Shown: positions 1 to 8,654 of the stretch, in pieces
How the letters are laid out: each line of letters begins with the position of its first letter
Position numbering within the stretch: the stretch's first letter is position 1
Assembly (NCBI GenBank): GCA_003389385.1
Contig: QQVM01000016.1
Span: 1 to 64,000 of the forward strand
Source of the DNA: Bacteroidota bacterium
GTDB lineage: Bacteria; Bacteroidota; Bacteroidia; AKYH767-A; 2013-40CM-41-45
DNA: 64,000 nucleotides
Direction of reading: 5' to 3'
Notes under the pieces: model-generated
The model's input: only the letters and a program-made list of their open reading frames with translations
Told to the model about the DNA's origin: nothing
Database searches by the model: none
Position numbers and translations under genes: made by a program

Positions 1-69
1 TCGTGTTTCAACTGCAAATACATCTAATTCCTCTTCGGGAATTAATTGAAGAAGTTCTTTGGCACGCAT
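1..69 (-). CDS. IS4-like transposase, N-terminal fragment at window edge
   Basis: Only the first 23 codons are inside the window; the frame is open to base 1. Read on the minus strand from the ATG at 69, the peptide contains RAKELLQLIPEEELDVF, which resembles the N-terminus of IS4-family DDE transposases common in Bacteroidota (short helical segment, then LIPEEEL, then a VETR/VDTK-type continuation). The bases upstream of the start (70-190) are AT-rich and would hold the terminal inverted repeat of the element, but I cannot delimit it without the other end. The call rests on a short match and could be wrong; the gene lies mostly outside the window. Confidence 0.5.
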   Translation of the reverse strand, partial: MRAKELLQLIPEEELDVFAVETR

Positions 70-521
70 ACAAATTGTACGTGTCCAAATTATTCAAGTA
101 ATAAATTTTCAGGGTTTTTTATCAAAAATCAAATGTTGATGATTGTTTCGAACAGTACTGATTTACAATCCGGCACTCGGCCCAACGCCAATTAAGTGTA
201 AGGGTGAGTAACAGCGCGAGTGAACAGTGTGCTAACACACTCGGTGAAATATGAATGCGGCGTATTCCGGCACATGAAAAATTCTGTTTAAATGCAGTGC
301 TTCTACTCGTCTTACACTTCGGCAATAGGAGTATCTCTTAAGATTGAAAGCTAAACTGCAGGCATTTTAAAAAACACATACAGCGAAAAATTATTTTTAA
401 ATCTTTTTATTAAAAAATTTTCCATTATAAATCAGTTTCTTTTTATATTTGGTTAATAATACTGTTCTACTAAGGATATCAGGCGAATTTTCATAGACTT
501 CAACCTTTAAATATAATTCTC
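70..521. other. Non-coding stretch beside the partial transposase
   Basis: No convincing gene. It holds the presumed outer end of the insertion element, one copy of a 35-bp repeat (196-230) and an AT-rich tract (355-521). The AT-rich tract contains TATATTTG at 444-451, a match to the Bacteroidota -7 box TAnnTTTG, about 70 bases before the ATG of the sialidase-like gene at 522; this is a plausible promoter for it, though no clear -33 element is visible. Confidence 0.5.
196..230 (+). repeat. Diverged 35-bp repeat, copy 1
   Basis: The 35 bases here match 4812-4846 at 30 of 35 positions by eye; both start GTGTAAG and both contain GCGAGTGAA and end AGTGT. Both copies are intergenic and in the same orientation, about 4.6 kb apart, flanking the accessory block at the left of the window. 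Function unknown; possibly a remnant of a mobile element or a structured intergenic repeat. Confidence 0.6.
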
Positions 522-2036
522 ATGAAAACAACAGCACTATTCTTTACACTGGTGTTATTTATACATCAGTCCATCGCGCAGAACGCAACAAGGATCTATG
601 AAAGAATCATGATCTTCAATAACGGTGTGTTGCAGTCGGCCACACCTGAGCAAAACTCCATGGTAAATGATACGACGGCTTTTAACAACCACATTGGTAA
701 AAATCTGCTACGGCTGAATGGAAAATATTACCATGTATACTTCTCTGGAATTTCAGGTGATAATAATATCTATTTCAGGAAGAGCACTGATGGTCTTAAC
801 TGGAGCCAGCCGGTACAGGTGAACGATGATTCTGCGTTTGCACAACAGCACTCCCCTTCACTTGCACTTCTAGATGCCGGTGGCGGAAACTCTGAAGTGT
901 ATGTCAGCTGGCAGGATAACAGAAATGCCAGTTTTGAAATGCGTTTTTCAAGAAGCACGGATGATGGTACCACTTTTTCCCCTTCTGTCGTGATAGGCAG
1001 CAACTCTTCCTCAGTGTCTTCTTCCGGTAATATTTCATTGGATGCATCCGGAACTCTTTATTCGGTCTGGAACTACTTCGACGGATGCTGGAACCATATT
1101 GAATTCCGCAGTAGTTCGGATCAGGGACTTACATGGTCAGCCCCTTCTTTCCCATACTCTGGCGGTTGTTTTACTGATCAAGCCTCCTGCATCGGGGGCA
1201 ATGCAGGCCAGGTGGCGATATTCTTTTCCAGCGATCAGTTCAATCTAAAGAATATGTTTTGCCTTAGCAGTTCCGATGGTGGAAATACATGGCAGCAGGT
1301 ACAAGCAACACCCTACTCCGGATTCCAGGTGATATCATATTATAACTCCGCCACCACCACAATAAACAATGAACTCTGCCTTCTATTTACGCATGAAATA
1401 AATGGAAGTGAAACAAAAGTTCTGTCAATTAAATCGGACGACTGGGGTCTGACCTGGAGCGACAGTGTGAGAGTATCCGATCCAGTACCTTTACTCAGCA
1501 GCTGGCAATATCAGGGTTATCTTATGACAGAATTGGAATCAGGAGGACAGGGAAGACTGTTTGCTGCCTGGGCTGATGCCCGGTATGATTTACCTTCGGA
1601 TCAAAACTTCGATTGTTTTATTGCCACATCCGCCGATACAGGAAATACATGGAATACAAATCTTTTAATTCCTCAGGATACCTCTGGACACTTGCAGGCA
1701 TTTATCAGTTTATGTGCAAGTAAAAACTCAACTGGAAATGATACTGTATTGGTTATATGGTCCGATAACAGGGCTTTTCCGACAGGAGTTTATGAAGCAT
1801 CCGGCCCTCGGATAAAAGTCTCACCAAACCCGTTTGAAAATTACGTTCTGGTTCAAAATGCATATGCAGGCACTTATTTTACTCTTACTGACATCACCGG
1901 CAAAGTAATTATGAATGAAACGGCTCAAGAGAACAACTTCCAGTTCGATCTTTCACACCTTTCCAAAGGCATGTACGTCCTTCAATATACTTACAAAGGT
2001 CAAAGAGCCGGAATGAAACTTGTCAAGCTTCATTAA
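522..2036 (+). CDS. Secreted sialidase-like BNR-repeat protein with T9SS tail
   Basis: A 504-residue protein with a signal peptide (residues 1 to about 20, ending SIAQ). The middle (about 80-380) carries at least six Asp-box/BNR motifs of the form S-x-D-x-G-x-T-W (STDGLNW, SSDQGLTW, SSDGGNTW, SDDWGLTW and others), the blade turns of a six-bladed beta-propeller as in sialidases and other exo-glycosidases. Residues from about 430 form a type A T9SS sorting domain (KVSPNPFENYVLV ... DLSHLSKGMYVLQY). The protein is therefore predicted to be secreted across the outer membrane and anchored or released. I did not find the FRIP arginine motif of true sialidases, so the substrate is unknown; Asp-box propellers also occur in non-enzymatic surface proteins. 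Confidence 0.8.
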   Translation: MKTTALFFTLVLFIHQSIAQNATRIYERIMIFNNGVLQSATPEQNSMVNDTTAFNNHIGKNLLRLNGKYYHVYFSGISGDNNIYFRKSTDGLNWSQPVQVNDDSAFAQQHSPSLALLDAGGGNSEVYVSWQDNRNASFEMRFSRSTDDGTTFSPSVVIGSNSSSVSSSGNISLDASGTLYSVWNYFDGCWNHIEFRSSSDQGLTWSAPSFPYSGGCFTDQASCIGGNAGQVAIFFSSDQFNLKNMFCLSSSDGGNTWQQVQATPYSGFQVISYYNSATTTINNELCLLFTHEINGSETKVLSIKSDDWGLTWSDSVRVSDPVPLLSSWQYQGYLMTELESGGQGRLFAAWADARYDLPSDQNFDCFIATSADTGNTWNTNLLIPQDTSGHLQAFISLCASKNSTGNDTVLVIWSDNRAFPTGVYEASGPRIKVSPNPFENYVLVQNAYAGTYFTLTDITGKVIMNETAQENNFQFDLSHLSKGMYVLQYTYKGQRAGMKLVKLH

Positions 2037-2261
2037 TAATGAAGCCCGGTTAGCCGTCTTTCAAATCCGGTACTTCGCTCGGCAAGCGTTGGTGCGAAAA
2101 ATCGCATACAGGAATGGAACAGTTCTGAAAGAATATAAGGTGAAGTGAGTTCTGAGATGGAATTCGTATTCAAAGTTCGGGTTCGGATTTTTTCTCAATA
2201 CTCGTATTACCATTCCTGCACTCTATCTTTTGACGTAAATTGCAATTCCAAATAACCTGTC

Positions 2262-2615
2262 GTGCCTAAAACAAGTTACTGTGTCTATGTCATCGAACTG
2301 AAGAAACGTGTCTTCACCGACGACCGCCGTTTCCGTGAGGCCAATCCGCAGTTCAATGGTGTGCTTGAATGTCTTTATGTGGGTATGACCAGCAAAACAC
2401 CTGCAGAGAGGCTGGAACAACACAGAACAGGTTATGTAAATAAAAAAGGATATAAACTATCGGCTGAAATCGTGCGCAGGTATGGCACCATTCTACGCCC
2501 CAGCCTTTACAATGAATACAACCTAAAACCGATGACACGCAGCCAGGCACTTATTGCAGAAGAAAAACTGGCCCTGGAGCTGCGAAGGCAAGGGTATGCG
2601 GTATGGTTTAATTAG
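2262..2615 (+). CDS. GIY-YIG-like small protein
   Basis: A 117-residue protein starting at GTG, preceded in frame by TAA, so no earlier start is possible. The N-terminus has CVYVIEL followed after about 30 residues by CLYVGMTSKTPAERLEQHRTG, matching the layout of the GIY-YIG nuclease fold (first strand GIY, second YIG, then an Arg and His on the following helix). A conserved-looking glutamate sits in the AEEKLALELRRQGY helix. The distance between the two strands is longer than in the UvrC or UPF0213 families, so this is a divergent member; catalytic activity is not certain. It stands alone between a T9SS gene and a low-complexity repeat tract, with no operon partner. Confidence 0.6.
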   Translation: MPKTSYCVYVIELKKRVFTDDRRFREANPQFNGVLECLYVGMTSKTPAERLEQHRTGYVNKKGYKLSAEIVRRYGTILRPSLYNEYNLKPMTRSQALIAEEKLALELRRQGYAVWFN

Positions 2616-2740
2616 AGTTCGGAGTTCGAGTTCGTGTTAGAGTTCGGAGTTCGGAGTTCGTGTTCGAGTTCGGTGTTCGAAGTTCGGAAATAGTTTAGTA
2701 TCGATTTTCGAACTCGATTTTTTTCGAACCCGAATTCATA
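2616..2740. repeat. AGTTCG-rich low-complexity tract
   Basis: Between the convergent genes ending at 2615 and 2757 there are about eight copies of GAGTTCG/GTGTTCG-like units (2625-2690), then complementary units CGAACTCG (2709-2716) and CGAACCCG further right. CGAGTTCG at 2665-2672 can pair with CGAACTCG at 2709-2716, and the right arm is followed by a run of T, so the tract may also act as a terminator. A milder version of the same motif (AAGTTCGGGTTCGG) is at 2170-2190. Confidence 0.7.
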
Positions 2741-2756
2741 TTAGATCTTCTAATCT

Positions 2757-4163
2757 TTAATCAATAATAATTTTTCCCGTTGATTGTATTGTTCCTCCTC
2801 CCAGCACTTGATAAAAATAAACTCCGCTTTTGTTTTCCCTTAGGTCAAGTGTGATTTTTTCAGACTGAAATAAGGAAGATTTGATTTTTTCTCCCAGTAA
2901 ATTGTAAACGTATAATTCAAAACCATGCTTGCCATTTGGTATGATCATTTGCAGCAGTCCTTTTCCAGGATTGGGATAGACAGTAACTGAATTTCGGTCA
3001 ATTTGGTTTTCATCAATACCTACAGCCTGCTTGCAGAGCTCATAAACTGCAAGCGGCACATTACTGATCATGTTCGACAAATTACCCAGTTGTCCGAAGC
3101 TGTTTGCGCCGCAGGCCCAAACCGTTGTGTCATTCTGCCTGAAAAGCGAATGGTTAAACCCAGCGGAAATTTCTATAATTCCTGAAAGTGAACTTATCTG
3201 CACAGGCGTGGCACTGCCGATAAAAGTCCCATCTCCCAACTGTCCGTAATTGTTCGCTCCGCAGGCCCATACTGTGCCATCATTCTTAAGAAACAAAGAA
3301 TGACTTTCACCGGCAGAGATGGCAAGAATTCCCGTAAGCGAGCTAACCTGCAAAGGCACATCCGTATTTGTGAACGATCCGTTTCCCAACTGACCATTGT
3401 CATTGATGCCCGTTGCCATGACTGTTCCGTCGTCTTTTAAAAACAGCGTATGATATTTGCCGGCAGATATTGCAATAATTTTAGATAATGAAGTAAGCTG
3501 AACCGGACTGGAATAAGTCTGGATGTTTCCTGTCCCAAGTTGTCCGTAGAGGTTAAATCCGCATCCCCAAACAGTACTATCGCTCTTGAGAAATACAGAA
3601 TGAAAACCACCTGCAGCCACTTGACTGATATCACTTATACCTGCAAGAGGCACAGGCGTGTTGCTGCTCGTAAATGTACCATCGCCAAGCTGTCCGTGTA
3701 CGTTATCGCCACAACTCAAGACGCTTCCGTTATTTTTAAGGATCAGTGTATGGAACATTCCTGCTGATGCAGACAGAACATCATTGACGGAGCTGACTTG
3801 AACAGGAGCATTGCTGTTATTTGTATTTCCTGTTCCCAATTGTCCGCCTCCGTTTACACCAAATGACCAGACTGTTCCATCGTTTTTAATTATCAGTGAG
3901 TGATATTGACCTGCAGCTACCCTTTCTGTTCCGTTTCCATTGCTTAGCATCAGAGGAAAATTGGTGTCGAGGAATGAGCCTGTACCTAATTGTCCGTATG
4001 TTCCTGAACCGGCAGACATCACATAATTGTTTCCGCAACTAAAAATTGAATGATTTGCTCCGGCAGCAATTGTTTGTGCTTTCAATGAATTGCCAATGTG
4101 ATAAAACTGAAACAGTAGTAAGAAAAAAAGAATATTAAATGTAGATGTTTTCATGTGTTTCAT
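2757..4163 (-). CDS. Secreted RCC1-repeat beta-propeller protein with T9SS tail
   Basis: A 468-residue protein: N-terminal signal peptide (to about residue 29, LKAQ), then seven RCC1-type repeats, each marked by GQLG (YGQLGTG, HGQLGDG, NGQLGNG and so on), an AGxxHS/T segment and a DGTVW turn, predicting a complete seven-bladed propeller. From about residue 395 a T9SS type A sorting domain follows (VYPNPGKGLLQM ... GVYFYQV). In bacteria such repeats occur in cell-surface proteins; eukaryotic RCC1 is a nucleotide exchange factor, and no such role is implied here. Either Met1 or Met4 could be the start. The gene converges on the repeat tract at its 3' side. Confidence 0.85.
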   Translation of the reverse strand: MKHMKTSTFNILFFLLLFQFYHIGNSLKAQTIAAGANHSIFSCGNNYVMSAGSGTYGQLGTGSFLDTNFPLMLSNGNGTERVAAGQYHSLIIKNDGTVWSFGVNGGGQLGTGNTNNSNAPVQVSSVNDVLSASAGMFHTLILKNNGSVLSCGDNVHGQLGDGTFTSSNTPVPLAGISDISQVAAGGFHSVFLKSDSTVWGCGFNLYGQLGTGNIQTYSSPVQLTSLSKIIAISAGKYHTLFLKDDGTVMATGINDNGQLGNGSFTNTDVPLQVSSLTGILAISAGESHSLFLKNDGTVWACGANNYGQLGDGTFIGSATPVQISSLSGIIEISAGFNHSLFRQNDTTVWACGANSFGQLGNLSNMISNVPLAVYELCKQAVGIDENQIDRNSVTVYPNPGKGLLQMIIPNGKHGFELYVYNLLGEKIKSSLFQSEKITLDLRENKSGVYFYQVLGGGTIQSTGKIIID

Positions 4164-4257
4164 GCTGATTTATTTTTAAATAATTGAAACAAACACTTCC
4201 AATTCATGATCAACAAATTCTAATTCAAAGCTAATATACTGGACTCGTTCTGCAGAC

Positions 4258-4659
4258 TCAAACTCCAAAGTGCTTCTTCAGCGTCTTATCCAGATCTTCG
4301 AATCCTGCGCTGCTTTTCACGACATAATCCAGCGCTCCTTTACTCTTGGCCAGGGCAATCATTTTTTCATTTCCGACGGAAGTGAACATGATCACTTTCA
4401 ACTCAGGTGAAAACTCTACCAGCTTTTCCAAAATTTCGAGTCCGTCGCGGTTGCTGCCTTGAGCGCTGTCCATGAAGTAGTCCATGAGGATAAGGTCCGG
4501 TTCCTGCACATTTTCCATGATGATGTCACGGAGACATGCGCTCCCATTTGAGAAAGTCTTCACTTTCACACCGGGAATTTTTTCAAGATGTTCAGACAGC
4601 ATGGAGCGTTCCATTTCGCTGTCTTCTACAACAAATACAGATTGAAGAGAGCTAGGCAT
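4258..4659 (-). CDS. Single-domain response regulator (CheY-like)
   Basis: A 133-residue receiver domain with no output domain. The acidic pocket is Glu12-Asp13 (VVEDSE), the phospho-acceptor is Asp60 (LILMDYFMD), the switch threonine/serine is at 93-94 (MFTS) and the invariant lysine is Lys115 (YVVKSS). Such stand-alone receivers act in phosphorelays or bind partner proteins. No histidine kinase is adjacent, so the partner is elsewhere. The upstream 230 bases contain the second 35-bp repeat and the CCACAC tandem repeat. Confidence 0.92.
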   Translation of the reverse strand: MPSSLQSVFVVEDSEMERSMLSEHLEKIPGVKVKTFSNGSACLRDIIMENVQEPDLILMDYFMDSAQGSNRDGLEILEKLVEFSPELKVIMFTSVGNEKMIALAKSKGALDYVVKSSAGFEDLDKTLKKHFGV

Positions 4660-4811
4660 TGGAATGGGATTTAAAATAAAAGTAGGAAAAAATTGGTTTC
4701 AGACAAGGGTGGTTCCATTCAGTAAGCAAGGGACTTTTACAGATACTTCAAAATTTATCATTCATCATTCGAAATTCAATTATAATTCTGTACCGTTAAA
4801 ATTATTATCAC

Positions 4812-4846
4812 GTGTAAGTTTGAGAAACAGGGCGAGTGAATAGTGT
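4812..4846 (+). repeat. Diverged 35-bp repeat, copy 2
   Basis: Matches 196-230 at 30 of 35 bases, same orientation. Its last bases merge into the CCACAC tandem array that starts at about 4845. It lies upstream of the response regulator on the minus strand and downstream of the gene at 4895. Confidence 0.6.
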
Positions 4847-4890
4847 CCACACCCACACCCACACCCACACCCACACCCAGACCCACACCC
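4845..4890. repeat. CCACAC hexanucleotide tandem repeat
   Basis: About seven tandem copies of the 6-base unit CCACAC/ACCCAC, one of them with an A-to-G change (CCAGAC). It begins directly after the 35-bp repeat and ends five bases before the stop codon of the minus-strand gene at 4895. It does not sit in a coding frame of any supported gene. Hexamer arrays of this sort can vary in copy number by slippage; here it could only affect the 3' end of one gene or the upstream region of the response regulator. Confidence 0.85.
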
Positions 4891-4894
4891 GCTT

Positions 4895-5377
4895 TCACAG
4901 CATCACCCGATGCCAGCTATCCTTCAGCGGCACTTCCCAGTGTTGTTCGAGCTCGGATTTGCTTACTACCAGGTTGTTGAACACAATTGTATTTGCATTC
5001 ACTTCTCCGCTTTGGATCTTTTTTTCAAAGTCTGATTTGCTGAGTACGCTAAGCGTATCATCTTTTCGGAATGCGATCTGCATACGGTCGAGAAGCTTTA
5101 AAGAAAAAGAGTTTTCAAGGTTACGAACGAACTGAACCGACTTGTCAATGGAGCATCCGCTTGCCATGGCGGCTTTTTCGTCGATCAGGAATATGATGAA
5201 ACGATTGTAAAGTATTCTGAAACTGGCTCTGAGTGCCTGCTTGTGTGCTGTCCATTCGTCAAGAAAAGGAACAATGGATGCAGAGATCTCTGCGCATTCG
5301 GCATCACTCAGTTCGCGGCTGCTCTGGTAAACCCAAACGCGCGAATCTTCCGGCATATCTGAATATGGATAATACAT
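4895..5377 (-). CDS. Conserved Bacteroidota protein (mislabelled 'ABC transporter ATPase' family)
   Basis: A 160-residue protein beginning MYYPYSDMPEDSRVWVYQ. The sequence fits a family widespread in Flavobacteria with the pattern SRVWVYQ, FLxxWTAH near residue 45, a YNRFIIFxID strand, GCSIDxSVxFVRxLE and a C-terminal NWEVPxxxSWH-like end (here HWEVPLKDSWHRVML). It has no Walker motifs, so the database label 'ABC transporter ATPase' often attached to this family is not supported by the sequence. Function unknown. A longer reading starting at TTG (5395) would begin inside the TATCTTTG promoter box at 5393-5400, so I take the ATG at 5377. Confidence 0.8.
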   Translation of the reverse strand: MYYPYSDMPEDSRVWVYQSSRELSDAECAEISASIVPFLDEWTAHKQALRASFRILYNRFIIFLIDEKAAMASGCSIDKSVQFVRNLENSFSLKLLDRMQIAFRKDDTLSVLSKSDFEKKIQSGEVNANTIVFNNLVVSKSELEQHWEVPLKDSWHRVML

Positions 5378-5392
5378 AATTATTTTCTGATG

Positions 5393-5400
5393 CAAAGATA
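5393..5400 (-). promoter_or_regulatory. Promoter -7 box TATCTTTG
   Basis: Minus-strand TATCTTTG fits the Bacteroidota TAnnTTTG element. It lies 15 bases before the ATG at 5377, giving a leader of under 10 bases if transcription starts at the usual distance. It rules out the TTG at 5395 as the start of the gene. Confidence 0.6.
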
Positions 5401-5407
5401 CGAAATC

Positions 5408-6670
5408 TCAGTATTCTACTTTGTTCAGCGAAAGCCGCCGTAGTCCGGGCAGGAAGAAGGATGCGCCTCCTGCACTGGCTATGGCTACTGCGCCGCCGAA
5501 AACTACAGAAGGAACAAGTCCCATGAGCTTGGCGGCGAAACCTGATTCAAATGCGCCGATTTCATTTGAGCTGGAGATAAACATGGTACTCACTGCACTC
5601 ACTCTTCCACGCATCTCATCCGGTGTCAGAAGCTGGATGATAGTGGCGCGTATCACCACGCTCACATTATCAAATGCTCCGCTCAGGGCAAGCATGAATA
5701 GGGAGAGATAAAAATTTTCACTCAGGGCGAAGACAATCATGCAGGCTCCGAATCCGGCAACGCAAAACATGAGCTTGCGTCCGCTGTTTTTCAAAGGAGG
5801 ATGTTTAGTCATGTACAGTGCCATAATCACCGAACCTGCGAATGGCGCGGCGCGTAACAATCCAAATCCCTCCTCTCCTACCATCAGAATATCACTAGCA
5901 AATACAGGAAGCATGGCGATGGCTCCTCCGAAAAGCACTGCTACCAAATCCAGCAGCAATGCGCCGAAAATGGCCTGATTGCCGAAAACAAATTTCCAGC
6001 CCTTGCTGATGCTTTCACGCATGCTCTCTTTCTCATCCACAGGCGGCATGGGCCTTCGCGGAATGCGAATGATCTGAAGAAAGGCAAACAATGTCAGAAG
6101 AACCACTATCGTATAGGTGCTGATCTTACCGAAAGCACCTAATAGCAGTCCGCCGGCAGTGCTGCCCACCACCACTGCGATGTGCCAGAATGTGCTGTTC
6201 CAGGCGGAACTGTTCGCGTAAGCGGATCGTGGTATCAGCATGGTCATAAAAGGAAGTTGAGCAGGAGAATAAAATCCTCTCAGAAATCCGATCAGAAACA
6301 TGATGCCGTAAAATGGCATGGCTGACTTCATGGAATCTTCCAGCTCGCTGTAGTAATAAGTTACTCCAAGCAATGACAAAGAACACAGCAGCAAAAAAAA
6401 CTGCGCAAGTGCCAGTATCTTCTTCCTGTCTTTTCTATCGGCAATGTATCCCCCGTACAAAGCCAAGCCCACTGCCGGAATCGCTTCTGCCAAACCAAGC
6501 AGTCCCAGCGAAAAGGGATCCTTGGTAATCTCATACACCTGCCAGCTCAAGACCACAAACTGCATCTGCAATGCCAGCGTAAGCATGAACTTGGAAAAGA
6601 TGAAACGGCGGAAATCCAGGAACTGAAATGCCTGAAGTGATTCCTTGTCGCCAAACACCCTACTTAACAT
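5408..6670 (-). CDS. MFS transporter (DHA3/EntS-like exporter)
   Basis: A 420-residue integral membrane protein with about 12 predicted membrane segments. The N-terminus (FRRFIFSKFMLTLALQMQFVVLSWQVYEITKDPFSLGLLGLAEAIP) and the cytoplasmic loop GGYIADRKDRKK between segments 2 and 3 are characteristic of the major facilitator superfamily motif A, in the DHA3 branch that includes enterobactin and macrolide exporters. A second half motif (DEMRGRVSAVSTMF) is near residue 355. The substrate cannot be told from sequence. It is followed by the gene at 5377 with about 30 bases between them. Confidence 0.88.
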   Translation of the reverse strand: MLSRVFGDKESLQAFQFLDFRRFIFSKFMLTLALQMQFVVLSWQVYEITKDPFSLGLLGLAEAIPAVGLALYGGYIADRKDRKKILALAQFFLLLCSLSLLGVTYYYSELEDSMKSAMPFYGIMFLIGFLRGFYSPAQLPFMTMLIPRSAYANSSAWNSTFWHIAVVVGSTAGGLLLGAFGKISTYTIVVLLTLFAFLQIIRIPRRPMPPVDEKESMRESISKGWKFVFGNQAIFGALLLDLVAVLFGGAIAMLPVFASDILMVGEEGFGLLRAAPFAGSVIMALYMTKHPPLKNSGRKLMFCVAGFGACMIVFALSENFYLSLFMLALSGAFDNVSVVIRATIIQLLTPDEMRGRVSAVSTMFISSSNEIGAFESGFAAKLMGLVPSVVFGGAVAIASAGGASFFLPGLRRLSLNKVEY

Positions 6671-6762
6671 AATAATAAATATTGCAGATTTTATGTAAAG
6701 AAACTAAGCTTTGATTTAGACTTAAAACAAGCTGAAAGAAATTATGCACATCAATCCCTGCA

Positions 6763-8652
6763 TTATGATGCGTATTCAGAAAGCTCCAGCCAGCGCATGG
6801 ATTTCTCATCGAGCTCATTCAAGATTGTATTCATTCGTTCTGCGAGTTCCTGCAGTTTCTGATGATCTTGCCCGGGATTTGAAAGTTGTGTTGTAATGCC
6901 TGCCTTCTCCTCTTCCAATGCTGCTATTTCTTTTTCCAGTTTTTCGAATTCCATCTTTTCCTTGTAACTGAGCTTTTTTTTAGGTGTATTAACCTGCGTC
7001 TGCTGTGCCTCGTTCTTCTTTTGCGAGCTCATCTTCTGTTCCACAGCCTTTTTTTCATCATCCTGCTTTATCCGAAATTCGGAATAAGTACCGTTGAAAT
7101 CCCTGATCTCTCCTGCTCCTTCGAAAATGAACAGGTGATCACAGAGCTTGTCCATGAAATACCGGTCGTGGCTTACTATTAGCAGGCATCCCCGGTAATG
7201 CAAAAGAAATTCTTCCAGCACACCGAGAGTGAGAAGATCAAGATCATTGGTTGGCTCGTCGAGGATGAGAAAGTTTGGATTGCGTATCAGCACAGTGAGC
7301 ATGTGCAGTCGCCGCTTTTCTCCACCGCTCAGCTTGCTTACGAATGTATGCTGCATCTCCGGCGTAAACAGAAAAAGGTTGAGGAATTGCGAAGCAGAAA
7401 CTTTGCTTCCGTCACTTAGCTGGATCACATCTGCGATCTCACGCACCAGCTCAATCACGCGTTTGTCTTGCTTCAGCTCCAGTCCTTCCTGCGAATAATG
7501 ACCGAAGACAATGGTGTCTCCCACATTTATCTTTCCGGAGTCTGCTTCTTCTTTTCCTGTGATCAGATTCAGGAATGTGGACTTCCCGATTCCGTTTTTC
7601 CCCACTATCCCAACTCTTTCTCCAGTCTTGAAAGTGTAGTCGAACCCTTTCAGTATCACCAGGTCTCCGTAACTCTTGTACACTTTTTTCATCTCGATGA
7701 CTTTCCCGCCAATGCGGTTCATCTTCACGTCGAGCTGGATTTTTTCATCCTTGCGCTTGTATCCTGCTTTGTCTTTCAGTTCATAGAACGCATCGATTCT
7801 GGATTTACTTTTTGTGCCTCTTGCTTTTGGCATTCGGCGCATCCACTCCAGTTCGGTTCGGAGTATGTTCCTTGCCTTATCTGTTTCACGTTCCTTGTTT
7901 TCCTCTCTCTCTGCTTTTTTCTCCAGGAAGTAAGAATAGTTTCCTTCGTAAGAATAAATATTTCCTTCATCTAACTCCAGAATCCTGTTGCAGATGTTGT
8001 CGAGGAAATACCGGTCGTGAGTGATCAACAGCAATGAAATATTGGAGCGGCTCAGATAATCTTCCAGCCATTCCACCATTTCTACATCGAGGTGGTTGGT
8101 GGGCTCGTCCATTAGCAACAGCTCTGCTTCTTCAAGCAAAACACGGGCGAGTGCGATTCGTTTTCTTTGTCCTCCAGAGAGCCTGTTTATTTTTCGGTCG
8201 AGCTGACTGATGTTCAGACTTGACAAAACCTGCCTCACTCTCCTCTCGTAATCCCATGCTCCTGCATTGTCCATCCGCATTCCGAGCTCTTCGAGTTTCT
8301 TTTGTGTTTCAGAATTATGCTCCTTCTCATCCTCTTCCAGACATGCTTCATATTCCCGAATCAGCTGAACAACAGGATCAGCATCATGCAATATGCTTTC
8401 CAGAATTGTAGCATGCTCATCGAACTCAGGATTCTGATCCAGATATGCAACCTTGAGATCTTTACGGTAAGTGACAAGTCCGCTGTCGGCTTTTTCCTTT
8501 CCGGCAAGTATTTTCATGAGCGTACTCTTGCCGCTTCCGTTCCTGGCGATCAGCGCGACTTTGTCGACTTTCGCGAGGCCAAAGCTCAATCCCTCAAAAA
8601 GAATCTTGTCGGTGAATGATTTTCCGAGTGTATCGACAGATAGATAATTCAT
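6763..8652 (-). CDS. uup: ABC-F family ATPase (Uup-like)
   Basis: A 629-residue soluble protein with two fused ABC ATPase domains and no membrane segments. Domain 1 has Walker A NGSGKST (about 38-44), signature LSGGQRKR and Walker B LLLMDEPTNHLD; domain 2 has GKNGIGKST, LSGGEKRR and FLILDEPTNDLD. Between them is the charged linker of ABC-F proteins (EWMRRMPKARGTKSKSR). A C-terminal coiled coil of about 80 residues, lysine/glutamate rich, corresponds to the DNA/RNA-binding tail of Uup. ABC-F proteins act on the ribosome, and Uup also affects transposon excision. It starts 2 bases after the stop of the 180-residue gene upstream, so the two form an operon. Confidence 0.93.
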   Translation of the reverse strand: MNYLSVDTLGKSFTDKILFEGLSFGLAKVDKVALIARNGSGKSTLMKILAGKEKADSGLVTYRKDLKVAYLDQNPEFDEHATILESILHDADPVVQLIREYEACLEEDEKEHNSETQKKLEELGMRMDNAGAWDYERRVRQVLSSLNISQLDRKINRLSGGQRKRIALARVLLEEAELLLMDEPTNHLDVEMVEWLEDYLSRSNISLLLITHDRYFLDNICNRILELDEGNIYSYEGNYSYFLEKKAEREENKERETDKARNILRTELEWMRRMPKARGTKSKSRIDAFYELKDKAGYKRKDEKIQLDVKMNRIGGKVIEMKKVYKSYGDLVILKGFDYTFKTGERVGIVGKNGIGKSTFLNLITGKEEADSGKINVGDTIVFGHYSQEGLELKQDKRVIELVREIADVIQLSDGSKVSASQFLNLFLFTPEMQHTFVSKLSGGEKRRLHMLTVLIRNPNFLILDEPTNDLDLLTLGVLEEFLLHYRGCLLIVSHDRYFMDKLCDHLFIFEGAGEIRDFNGTYSEFRIKQDDEKKAVEQKMSSQKKNEAQQTQVNTPKKKLSYKEKMEFEKLEKEIAALEEEKAGITTQLSNPGQDHQKLQELAERMNTILNELDEKSMRWLELSEYAS

Positions 8653-8654
8653 CT

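Noticed and set aside
122..325. 67-residue minus-strand open frame near the left edge
   Set aside because: No recognisable motif, contains the 35-bp repeat, no promoter or ribosome site, and lies next to a mobile-element end.
4845..4890. CRISPR-like array
   Set aside because: The units are 6 bases with no spacers; it is a simple tandem repeat.
4836..5135. 99-residue plus-strand frame starting in the CCACAC array
   Set aside because: It begins with the tandem repeat translated as His-Thr and runs antisense through a conserved gene.
7468..7974. 168-residue open frame opposite the ABC-F gene
   Set aside because: Antisense to a strongly conserved ATPase; hydrophobic by reverse-complement composition only.
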